DNA of 64,000 bases, taken from contig CAJNDS010002625.1 in assembly GCA_905221605.1 (NCBI GenBank), positions 40,001 through 104,000 on the forward strand, given 5' to 3'. The translations under genes and the position numbers were made by a program. The DNA is from Symbiodinium natans (Eukaryota; Sar; Dinophyceae; Suessiales; Symbiodiniaceae). Under the pieces are notes generated by a model. It did not search any database. It was not told the origin of the DNA and saw only the letters and a list, made by a program, of their open reading frames with translations. Numbering within the stretch: the stretch's first letter is position 1; each line of letters opens with the position of its first letter. This document shows positions 35,130 to 45,218 of the stretch, piece after piece.

Positions 35130-37730
35130 CTGCAGATGACGAATGAGAGCTGCGTGACACTTGCGAACCAAGACCCCTCACATAAGCACGGCACCAAGAA
35201 GGCCATGTGCGACCTCACCAAGGAGCGCAGGCGCATCACAAGAAACGTGGAGGTTGCTGTGAGGAGCGCTATCCCCCAATCACGGCTTTACGGGATCTTC
35301 TGCAGGCCGCGCACCCCTCACCGCAAGGTGCGTCGGCAGGCGCGCGCGCATTCAGGGAGCCCATGGGAAAACAGGAGAATGAGCAAACGATTCCCGCGCA
35401 CCATCGTGTGATTTGATGTGCCCTTAGCTGCTTACAATTTAGATGCCGACATGATGCCAGGACACAAGGTCCACAGGCGAGCGTTGGTCGCCCAGCACTA
35501 TCCCCAAGATATTTGTAGACGTTCACTAAAGACCCAGGATCTGGTCTCGTTTCCCCCGCCTGGAGGAGCGAAAATCCGGCGCCACAGGGGTATCGGGCTG
35601 TGGGCTCCTCCACAAAGACCGCACCAAAGAAGCACGAAGTTTCCCTGAGGCCCCCTATGACCTCCCCTGGACCCACCCTGGGGCCCCCCTCCCTGGGATA
35701 GGTTGGCCTCACAAAAACCCTCCCCACATGCTACACCCCTCGTTGCCGAGGTGGCGCGCGCAAACGTTTACAATTGTTTAAGTAGTCAGTTCACAAACGA
35801 TTGAGCCAATGAATAAGTTGGCGAATACTCAACAACTACTGAGATGACCCCCAAAACGCGAGCCATTGCTCTGGCAAGGTGTGCTGGTCCGGATTTCTGT
35901 TTTCCGGAGGGCCAGGAGCCTGGGGAGTTTCTGGAAGCCTCCCAACCTGCGAAAGCTTCCAAAGCCCTGATTTTGGTCAAAGGCCCCCGCGACCTTTTGA
36001 CAACCCGGGTTTTTTCTGAGGGAGTTTATTCTTGAAAGGCAAGCTAATCTTCAGAGGCCCCCCTTGGGCGAAACTCTGAACCCCCCTTGAGAGGCATAGC
36101 CCAAAACCCAAGACCCTAAACCTTAAAACGTTGGCCGAGGGTCGGTGCCCAGGGCGTCGATGGACGGACCGTGCCACTTTGGGGTTTCTTACGATTTATG
36201 GTTTAGGGTGTAGGGTCGTGAGTATGTGACAAGTGGTCTTTGAGGCCCCTGCCCACTTTGGCTGCGGAAAGTCTGGGCGGACCTAGGACTTCGACAAGGC
36301 AGGACGCGGCTGAGAACTTCGGAACATGCCGGAGCTGGGTGCCAGACCCCGACTCCGATCGTGTCATTGTGGGATAGCATGATGGCAGCAGCGATACTGC
36401 AGGGCTTGGCTCACTTTGCCACGCAAACGACAAGAGACAGCAGATTCGTCTACGGTCGAACTGCACGTTGTTCTTACATCCCAAAAGGGTTGGTTTCTGC
36501 GCCCTGCTGGCAAGGCGCCACGTGGGCGTTTACGACAATCAGGGATCCGAATATAAAGCACCAAACAGTAGGATTCCCTTGAAAGAAAGGACCCCAACAA
36601 GGTACCCCTAATATCGTAAGCCCCCTTTTGATGATCAGAGCCACAAAGAGCGCTCGTACTTTTAGCATGGCGTGGAAAAAGGCCTCGCGGACGAGTAATT
36701 GTACTGGATGGAGAAGTTGCTGCAGGCTGGCCTGGAGCTCTTGCTTGGCAACGTATACAGGCGACTTGCTGCGCGAATGCGAGTGCCAGGCACGAATCTC
36801 GGGCATTGCCGACACGTGGCTCCACCATCCTGGGCGTACGTAACAACATTAACCAAGAGAGCGTTCGTCGTTCGTCTCGACACCTCGTCCGCAGCTGGCC
36901 TGCCTCATACAGTTTCGTCTTCAGTTTCAACTGAAGACCCGGCTTCTGGGGCTTATGGAAAAAACTTGCCAACACTTCTGGGCGCTGCACTCATTCAGAA
37001 CGGACACGTGTCACAACTTCAGCAGCCTGTCGTCATGATGTCTGACCACAGCAGAACGCTAAAGCTTGGCGCAGCGCCTGCGAGGACAGACCATTTCAAC
37101 AGGATGCCTTAGCCTTGGCTTTGTATGTCTGAATCGAAACTGAAAGATCCCAAGCATGCGCAATTCGCTGGGGCCACTGGCCTGTGGGCAGTCCAGGTAT
37201 CTTGTCCAATTATTCTATATTGCCAGAAGCAAATGTTGTACGAAAAATGGGAAGAGCTCTTGCAATCACGGAAGTTGTCAACACTGGCCAATTTCCCCAA
37301 TCAGGACCTCTAGACCAACACGCACGCCTCTTGTGCCTTGTCGGTCTACATGTCACCCGCGCAGCTCTGAGTGCTGCTGGCCCTGGCCAGCCCTCCATAG
37401 CCCAAAGCGAAAACCGAAACCCGAGACCCTAGACCCTAAACCCGAAACCCTAAACCAGAAACCCTAAACCCTACACCCGAAACCTAAACCCTACACCCGA
37501 AACCTTAAACGCGGAAGGCGCAGAAGGCTGGAAGCTGCAAGGAAGAGTTTTTTTTAGGCAGCAGGCTGTTGCCATGGCACGCGAGGCCATGTGCGAAGAC
37601 CCATCTCGCGCGGGCGCGCTCCGACAGCTTCCAGGGTTTAGGGGTTTGAGGTTGAAGGTCCAGGGTTTCAATGTTTTAGGGTTTACTAGGGTTCAGGGTT
37701 TAGGGCTTAAGGTTTTTAATTACTAGAGTT
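35130..37730. other. Stretch between the transporter and kinase exons
   Basis: Mostly non-repetitive with several 60-200 codon frames on both strands. One minus-strand stretch (about 36815-36640, with QELQASLQQLLHPVQLLV) has helical, protein-like composition but no family I recognise. A family B element lies at 36524-36628, and degenerate CCCGAAACCC units at 37410-37510. Confidence 0.4.
36524..36628. repeat. Short inverted-repeat element, family B copy
   Basis: GGGCGTTTACGACAATCAGGG start, TAATATCGTAAGCCCCC end, with the interior blocks CCAAACAGTAGGATTCCCTT and AAGGACCCCAACAAGGTACCCC. Confidence 0.7.
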
Positions 37731-37891
37731 TCAGGTGCAAGTCGCAGGATGGATGCAGATGATCTGCAATGTCCGCTGCACATGAACCTCTGCTTGAGCG
37801 TTCTTGTTAAAGCTACGGTCCTCCTCTGTGTGGAAGTATTGCAAAAAGCCACTTCGGTCGGGTGGTGCAAGCACGCAGAAAGTGAGGAGGG
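37731..37891 (-). CDS. Candidate terminal exon, unknown protein
   Basis: The minus strand, after a CTTCAG acceptor at 37892-37893, reads 52 codons to a TGA at 37733-37731, including LLTFCVLAPPDRSGFLQYF and a charged HTEEDRSFNKNAQAEV. Composition and the clean acceptor suggest a real last exon. It may end the kinase gene upstream (38809 and above) or belong to a separate gene. No family recognised. Confidence 0.35.
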
Positions 37892-38375
37892 CTGAAGGAG
37901 CCAGAGGTTTGAGGGTCTGAGAGTGCTTCGGGGGAGCTCTTTCGCGCTGCGGGATAAGGGCATCACTCGGAGCAGCCCGTGCTTGGCACTGGGAGAAAAG
38001 CTAATGCCACGATGTGCAGTTATGCACCAAAATCAAACAGTGGAGGCCACGCTGCGTTGCGGGAAGGACGAAGTCCAATGTATGTCTTCAGAATCTAGCA
38101 ATGTGAAGTCTGCGCGCAATACAAGCGAGCCTGAGGTTAGCTGGTGGTAGCTGTTGAAACCTGTCGAGTCGACACAAGAGACGCCAATGCTTTCAACATC
38201 GGTCGACAGTAGCTGTGCGGGTACCCTTCGGGTTCCGGTCGATAGCGCTAGAAAATGAACTGAACTTAAGTGCAAAGGCAAGTGTTCAGATCGATGCGCA
38301 AGGTCAATTCATAGCCAAGTCCTGCGCCAGGAACTAACAGCTACAGAAGCGACCTGTAGTGCAGTCCAGCCTGAA

Positions 38376-38450
38376 CCCTAAACCCTAAACCCTAAACGCT
38401 AAACCCTAAACCCTAAACCCTAAACCCTAAACCCTAAACCCTAAACCCTA
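38376..38450. repeat. Telomere-type CCCTAAA array
   Basis: Tandem CCCTAAA units. A TTTAGGG array in the opposite orientation follows at 38588-38655. Both lie between possible exons of minus-strand genes. Confidence 0.95.
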
Positions 38451-38808
38451 GCTCAACCACTCGTGCTCTTTTTCTGCGCTATGCAGCAGGGTGTGGTTGC
38501 TTACCTAGCTGGCAGCAGGATGTAGTCGCAGTGGAGTGCCCGTCCTGGCTTCTGCGATGCAAGACTGGCTGAAGATGCTTTCAGTACTTTAGGGTTTAGG
38601 GTTTAGGGTTAGGGTTTAGGGTTTAGGGTTTAGGGTTTAGGGTTTAGGGTTTAGCTTGAACGACCCTTAAACATAAACAAGGCTGGCGGCTGCAAGGCTG
38701 CTTCAGGAAGCAAGCTCCTGCAATTCGCAACTCGAAGCCGGTGCAAGCAAACCGCAGGCAAGAAGGGTGGCCTGGTGCCCTTGTCAAGCCAGCACTTTGG
38801 ACAAACAC

Positions 38809-40511
38809 CTTCTGCGCAGCTGTTGTCGCAGTAGTAGGCCTCTGTCACCTGGCCAAAACGTTTGTGCCAGTCAAGTCTGCCTTGATTTGACACTATGTCC
38901 CGTGCAGTGCCTCTTTCAACTCTTTCAGCTTGGCATAATTCTCCGGCACGTTCTTGAACGTGGACTGCAGGGGAACTTGAGGTACCCCAAATCCAGACCA
39001 CAGTATCATGTGACTGTGTGATAGGCTTCCTCCTAGAATCAGGTCCCTTTTGGGGTACCTATTACGCTGGGGGTCCTCATATTTATGAGTGCCCAACACC
39101 ACCGTGTAGCGGTCGCAAAAAATCAACCCCCATCCTAAGGCAAGCACACTGCCAAGCCTGGTGTACATGTCCCTGCCTCGATGTAGCGGTCAGAGGCAAA
39201 CCGGCCTTCCCTCATGAAGCGGCCAAAGGATCTCTGCTTCGCGATCGCGGGGAAATTGTCAACTAGGACAACAGCAATCTTGTAGCCGGCCTGCCCAATC
39301 ACAAGACATCACACCAAAGTCCATGTGCACACCGTCGCATGCGGCCTTCTGAAAGAAAGGAAGTATGCGCGTGAGGATGCGGTCCAGATCTTTGCCCGTG
39401 TCCTCCACAGGCTAGATGCGTGCTCTGGGCACTTCTCTAACTCATGGTCTCTTGTTGGGTCCCTGCTAAAATCGAGCTGACAACTTTCCGGATGTAGTCA
39501 TGACGGCTCCAGACCGAGATCTTCCCACCTCGTAGATCACGTGCTGCTTGCGCTTGACGATCTCATTCTGTGCAGCCTTATCAAGCCCGCCTAACTTGGG
39601 ATGTTCCCCCTTATACTAACACTCCTCAATCGGGATTGCAATAGGGGGTACGATAATCCCTATTTGTGAAGGACTGTTAGTATAAGGGGAGCACCTCAAA
39701 GACCCTAAGCCCCACTGCAAAAACATCCTCCGACAGCCGGGAGGCTTTGGCGATCGGGATCACGCCGGAGTAGCAGCCATCCGCTGCATCCTGCAATGGC
39801 AACCGCAGCGTTCTTAAGGCCAAGGCTAAAACTAAGATGAACCATACGGGGGCTTCCGAAATTGGGGGTACCGTTTTGGGGTCCTCATTCTAAAGGAATC
39901 CTACTATTTGGGGGTTTATACTGGGGTCCCCTATTTTCGTAAACCCGATGCAAACCTAAGGTTCATTCCAATGGTATTCATATTCTGCTGTACCCCGGTG
40001 TGGAACTCCGGGACAGCGAGGGCGCGCCGGCTTTCTACAGGCGCTCCTTGAAGACCACCAGCTCATGCTGCTTTGACGCCTTGAACTCGGGCAAGTACTC
40101 GATGTACCTCTCCACAGATCTACCAGGAAAGGCGCGTCCCGAAAAAGAATCGAACGCTAGGGGCGTGCTCATCCAAGCCATGCAGAACAAAGTTTCCCGT
40201 GTCCATGCCATGCTGCGCCATCGCCTGTCAAGGGACGGCATTCACCGGGCACCTCGTGTTTTCCGTGCTCGCTGCTTCTTTCTCTTTACGTAGGCCTTGG
40301 GGGATGTAGGGTATGCATGGTGAAGCGTCCTTCGGGCCCCTAAACCCTAAACCCTAAACCCTAAACCCTAAACCCCAAACCCTAAACCCCAAACCCCAAG
40401 CCCCAAACCCCAAACCCCAAACCCCAACAAACTGATCAGCAGCCCGTCCTTCAGGAAGCCGCCCTTCCCGGCTCCCGAGCCACCCAGCATCAGAAGTAAC
40501 TGGGGCTCCGC
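38809..40511 (-). CDS. Zeta / UDP-GlcNAc-kinase-type P-loop kinase, core exons
   Basis: Minus-strand exons in order: 40511 to about 40433 (LLLMLGGSGAGKGGF, Walker A); 40119-40039 (RYIEYLPEF, resembling the family's substrate segment); about 39790-39726 (DAADGCYSGVIPIAKAS); 39590-39529 (EIVKRKQHVIYE); 39402-39346 (DTGKDLDRIL); 39290-39177 (GYKIAVVLVDNFPAIAKQRS, then GRFASDRYIE); 38964-38911 (FKNVPENYAKL); about 38848-38809 (EAYYCDNS). The HVIYE-DTGKD-GY-VDxP-GR-YIE-NVPxxY-YDNS order is that of the zeta/UNAG-kinase fold. Four of these exons (39590-39529, 39402-39346, 39290-39177, 38964-38911) join in phase; the first three junctions are unresolved. Bacterial relatives phosphorylate UDP-N-acetylglucosamine; the substrate of eukaryotic relatives is unclear and nothing here indicates a toxin role. 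Walker A ends GKGG where family members usually have GKS/T, which may lower activity. It lies directly downstream of the aminotransferase gene on the same strand. Confidence 0.65.
39596..39699. repeat. Short palindromic element, family A copy 4
   Basis: TTGGGATGTTCCCCCTTATACTAACAC start, GGACTGTTAGTATAAGGGGAGCACCTCAA end. It lies 5 bp from the acceptor side of the kinase exon 39590-39529, within the intron. Confidence 0.7.
39848..39947. repeat. Short inverted-repeat element, family B copy
   Basis: GGGGGCTTCCGAAATTGGGGG start, CCCCTATTTTCGTAAACCC end. Lies in an intron of the kinase gene. Confidence 0.75.
40335..40430. repeat. CCCTAAA / CCCCAAA array in a kinase intron
   Basis: CCCTAAA units grading into CCCCAAA units, ending three bases from the Walker A exon. 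Confidence 0.9.
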
Positions 40512-40522
40512 CTGCACGCTTA

Positions 40523-40951
40523 CTTGGAGGTTCATGGTACTTACAAAACCAATTCTAACTGTGCATATATATATATATATATATATTTACATATATATCT
40601 ATATATCTCTTTATATATATAACTGTACTTATAACCATATTAGGGCTTATTAGGGCACTTAAGGGGCTTACAGGGCACTTGTGGGGGCACTTGTAGGGGT
40701 TTGGGGGGGGCAGTTTGGAGAGGTTCTGGGTCACTCGAAGCCGCTGTCCCTCGCCTGCCCCGTCGCAGCTGTCAGGTGCGCCTGGCAAGATCTACAGGCG
40801 ATGCGGCATGTAACCAGGTCCCAAGCTTCGCCCTACTTGGAGGTTCATGGGTGGTTCTAAGTAGGGTTCATAAGCACCCTAAGTAGGGTTATAGGTATGG
40901 CTACCATACTCCTAACCCTACCTAGAGCTACCGATGAACCTCCAAGCAAGG
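40523..40951. repeat. Family D elements (one left end, one complete)
   Basis: 40523-40690 begins TACTTGGAGGTTCATGGTACTTA, contains an expanded TA microsatellite (40565-40622) and the CACTTAAGGGGCTTA block, but lacks a matching right end. 40833-40951 has both ends (TACTTGGAGGTTCATGG and GATGAACCTCCAAGCA) with a different AGTAGGG-rich interior. Confidence 0.65.
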
Positions 40952-40964
40952 CCGCAGACCCCTG

Positions 40965-41250
40965 AACCTCGCTTCGGGCCTCGATGATCTCCTTCTGCAG
41001 TTGCTCAGAGTACTTTGGCTGACCTCGGCTTCGCAAGGCATGGAAAGCCACCCCTGAACCCTGAACCCTGAACCCTGAGCCCTGAACCCTGAAACCTAAA
41101 CCCTAAACCCGAAACCCTAAACCCTAAACCCTAGACCCTCCATCCCCAAGCAGCCAAGTGCGAGGCAGGGAGTGGGCGTCTTGTCTTCGATGGCCCGCTC
41201 CTCGGGACCCAAGTACCTGGTTGGGGCCAGCATTCTGCCGGACAACTTCC
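40965..41250 (-). CDS. Candidate exons between aminotransferase and kinase
   Basis: On the minus strand, 41250-41160 reads SGRMLAPTRYLGPEERAIED and 41024-40965 reads QPKYSEQLQKEIIEARSE, flanked by AG acceptors and GAG|GTTCAG. A CCCTAAA-type array (41042-41135) separates them. They follow the aminotransferase stop and precede the kinase Walker A exon, so they are most simply its N-terminal region; the Met in the first piece could be the start. No domain recognised. Confidence 0.4.
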
Positions 41251-41251
41251 C

Positions 41252-41306
41252 TAAACCCTAAACCCTAAACCCTAAACCCTAAACCCTAAACTCTAAACCC
41301 TAAACC
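41252..41306. repeat. ALT: CCCTAAA array overlapping the aminotransferase stop codon
   Basis: Eight CCCTAAA-type units. On the minus strand the first units are read as the last codons and the TAG stop at 41288-41286. Confidence 0.85.
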
Positions 41307-44300
41307 GCAGAGGAGGAGCTCTTTCAAGAACTGCATGTGAAAAGTTTTCATCCGCTCCTCAACCAAGGGCATCGTGGAGAGTTGATGGCAGCGGAGGGCG
41401 GGGGCTTGTCCCATCCCATACTAAGATTCTCACGAGCACCCGCTTCAACTTACCCTCTTCGGGTAGGATGGTGATGCGGTAGTGCCAGGTGCCATTCCTG
41501 CTCGGAGGCTGCGCGTGGAAAGAGCGCTCTGGAGTTGCAAAGCCGAGTCCTTTGGCCGAAGCCACTTCCGGGCACGACGATGACACCCGTCGCCTCAGCT
41601 GGATGCAATCCCAAACCCTAAACTTGGGATGCTCCCCCTTCTTCTTACAGTCCTTAATGGGGATCATAATGGGGGGTACTATAATCCCTGTTAAGGACTG
41701 CTTTAGGGGAACATCCCAACCCTAAACCCCAAACCCCCTGGCTCCTCCTGACTTCTAGTCTCAGGCTGCCACTTCCAGCATCTTGATGCAGTACAACATG
41801 TCGGCAGCCTTGCCGTTTGTCAATTGTGTCACACCAGGATGGACAGGATTGCATCTTTAGAGTCTGTTGGCCATGGTGGAGGCACGCAAGTCTCTACTGA
41901 TCATCCGTCAGTTCGCGGCCCTCCCCCCACCCCCCACCCCGCCTTTCCCAAGACCTCAGATTCTTTGACGAAACGCTCGGGCAAATAAACCTGGCACCGA
42001 ACCAACGTGCTGCATCATGCGAAGGCAGACCTTTTGCATTGAGGCCTGGGGGAAGGCGTACATTGCACCTTCCGCAGGAAGAGATTGCACACCCGGGATC
42101 TCGTTGAGTGCTTGAGTTACCAGCTCCGCCTCTCACCAGTCATCCAAGATTGACATCCCTCTGACATCTGGGGCGCTGTTTGTCCACCGGCGCCTTTCTG
42201 CTAAGGTTGGCCAGAATCTCGCTGCGCTCCTTCCGCAAGGCAGCACGAAGAGCTCTGGACAACTACGAAAACCCTAAACCCTATACCCGAAACCCTACAC
42301 CCGAAACCCCAACCGCCAACCCCTAAACCCAGCCCATCCTGGGAGAAAAGGGGGAAGGAGGCATCTCCTTCAACGGGTGGATTCAGGATGGAAGCCATGG
42401 CGCCCTCGCGGTCAAGCGCAGTCCGGCAATGCAAGGCGAACTTGGGCAGGCAGTTTAGGTTTAGGGTTTAGGGTTTAGGGTTTAGCGTTTGGGGTTTAGG
42501 GTTTAGGGTTTACGGTTCAGTTCTGAGGGGTTGGATTCTGTCCCTGCCTGTCCAAGAGTGTTGGCACACAGGATCATCGAGAAGAGCTTGTAAATTTGGT
42601 CGGCTACATCGGCGTCAATGTTTGTCATGTGAAGCACTCCTCCTGCACCAAGCGAGCAGTTCTCCAAACTGGTGTCTCTGTTTTGTGCGCCCCAAGTATG
42701 AGGCGCCGTGCTACAACAGGGACTCAATAAGCGACCACAATTTGGAGACCTGCCCCGAACGAGTCCTCTCAAGCCGCATTCACCATAGTATCCCTTGGAC
42801 ATCGAGTGGAACCTGATTTGTCGAGGATAGGCAAGCCCCATGGGAGTGGTTCTAAATCACTGTCCTTTTGGGGCGCCTCGTTTCTATGCGAACTAACATA
42901 CAGGGTATCCATAATCTACAAAAGGCCCGAATTTGGAGCGCGCACACACACACACACAAGGACAGTCTCGCGAAAAGATGGGCGGTGGTGCCGCAGCCGA
43001 AACACGCCGAGGCTACAGCAGCCGAGCGAGACACATGGTACTTTGGAGCGTGCAAACATTGCCTCCCCTAAACCCTAAACCCTAAACCCTAAACCCTAAA
43101 CCCTGAATCACGAGCCAAGTGGCGAAAACAATTCCACGGGCAATCCAGTCTGGTGCACAACTTGCCTGCTTCCGCGGTTTAGGTTTTAGGGTTTAGGGTT
43201 TAGGGTTTAGGGTTTAGGGTTTAGGGTTTAGGGTTTAGGGTTTAGGGTTTAGGGTTTAGGGTTTAGGGTTTAGGGTTTAAGCTCTCTAATTGAAGTCGCT
43301 GTGTTTGGGGACCCATATATTCAGGGTTGCACCATTTCCAGGGGAAACAGCTCTCAGGGTTTAGGGTTCTGAGACACTTCGACACATTTTCACCCAGCAG
43401 TTATCTTTCGTGCAATCCACCGTAATTGCTGCAAACATGTCCAGGCGACTGTCTAGGTTCCCAATAACAGATACCTTGGGAATCGGATACCCGAACGGAC
43501 CCAACAAGGCATCCCAAGTTAGAGCAACTTGCCCGATGCGCCTGAAAGACACGAACTCCTTGTCCATGTGCCAAATGTTCTCCTCTTGCCGATGACAGCT
43601 CAGACACAGCGTCTGCTCTCAGACGATGACCACTATCTGCTTAAGAACCCCAAAAGAACAAAAAACGTACAATCCCTGGATTACCCTTAATAAGGAAGAA
43701 CATTTTCGGGGTTCTTAAGCAACTAGTAGAGGACCAAATGGTCGAGATGCCAAGCCAGGCCTGGTAGACTTCATCGGCCAGGATGACCATCTTGGTTGCA
43801 GGTCGCGCTTGCCAGGGATACGCATTTAAGTTGCCCTAAACCCGAAACCCTAAACCCTAAACCCTAAACCCTAAATTCCTGGAACTGAGCCACTGCGGCC
43901 CAGATGCTCTATACTTTGCACAAAGCCTCGCAGAAGGCAAAACATGGACCCTAGCCGCAGCCATGGAATCAGGATTCCTCATCCCAGCCTCACGATGCTT
44001 TCAATCGTCTCACGGCTGAGCACGTTCCCAGTGGGGTTGCCTGGATTGATGACAGCCTGGGCTCAACAGGATTGGCAATGATGCACGCTACCTGCTGGTT
44101 CTGCCAGTGCTGAAAAGTAGGGCAGCCGCAATCCCTTTTGGGCGCCCTCCGCTGGCCAGGAAGGACTGCGGCACAGGATGCGTGCACACCACAAGCAGAC
44201 ACATGCACACAGCTGGCGCCTTGATCTTCTCTTCTATCAACTCGACATCGATGGCCCACCCTGCTGCTTTCAGAGACAAGGATGGGCGTCCTTCTCGCCC

Positions 44301-45218
44301 CAGTGGGCAAGACTCCAGGCGCTGCAAGCCACTAGCTGCCATAAGTAATGATGCCCTGTCAGCACAGCGCCTGGTGAAGTTCGGCTACTTTGAGAAGGGA
44401 TGCTACGATGAATAGTAGAATGTCAGCTACAAAAAGCGCCTAATGTTCGAAAACAACTTTCACAACGAAAGCGTGCAGAGGACTGCAACAACAAAAGATA
44501 GTGCCACACGGATATAGGAAGCAAAGGCAAGAGTCGAAGAGTCACGAAGAAGCCAACGCTCGAGTCAGCAGACAGAAAAGAACAACAGACACACGACACT
44601 CCCTGACGTTGAAGACCAGCACCTATTCTTCGAAGAGTCACGACAAGAAAATGCCGAGCCAGCTTGAAAAATCGGCCGTCCTGCTTGATACCTCGGCCTT
44701 GTGTTCTCTTAACTTCGGCTGGGTGAACTGCCCTTTGTGGTCGACTGTCGCCGCGATTTGCTGAATTCCTTTCTTTCTCAGGTTTCTGTGTTGAGGGCGT
44801 CAACGCAGACGTCGCGCGGGCAGGACAAGGCCACTTACCTAGGGCTTGGCCCCTCAACGCACTCCGCCATCGGCCTTTTCCCGAGACGTAGTCCTGCAAA
44901 AGCGGGTGCTGACAAGGGTTGAGATGCGACAGCTTGGCACTCGTCCTCCACCAACTCGTAGCCAATGTGGGTCCCACCGAGACGGGTGATGGAGGCCTTC
45001 AGAGCCCCAAAGGCCCAAACCAAAGCAGACTGGCTCCAGAGAGGTTGCCGGGAGTACGTACCCTAAAACCCGAGAAGCCCCAGAAGAAGCCTCGGAATAA
45101 GCCCCCCTAAACGCAACACTCAAACCCCCTCCCCAAGCATGCTGGGCTGCCGGGCCGAGTAGAGCGGGTATTGCGGAATGGGGATGAGTAGGCCGTCAGA
45201 TGGGCTGTCGATCATCAC
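41286..45218 (-). CDS. ALT: Alanine aminotransferase, 3' exon block
   Basis: Twenty exons downstream of the retrotransposon: 45218-45156, 44996-44939, 44263-44220, 44165-44127, 44056-43989, 43926-43910 (tentative), 43807-43761, 43582-43542, 43165-43124, 42812-42766 (cofactor lysine), 42642-42548, 42404-42334, 42254-42194, 42129-42046, 41990-41943, 41808-41773, 41593-41550, 41497-41434 and 41357-41286; the block also contains the 44056 exon carrying NPGNPTG. Sizes run 36-95 nt apart from the microexon. The stop TAG (41288-41286) and the last residues (GLGFRV) are encoded by a CCCTAAA-type array, so the array has become coding. Short elements A (41624-41719) and C (43632-43729) lie in introns. 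Confidence 0.85.

Noticed and set aside
37731-38281. Assigning all minus-strand exon-like pieces here to the kinase gene
   Set aside because: Only the piece at 37731-37891 has a clean acceptor and stop; phases to the kinase exons could not be closed.
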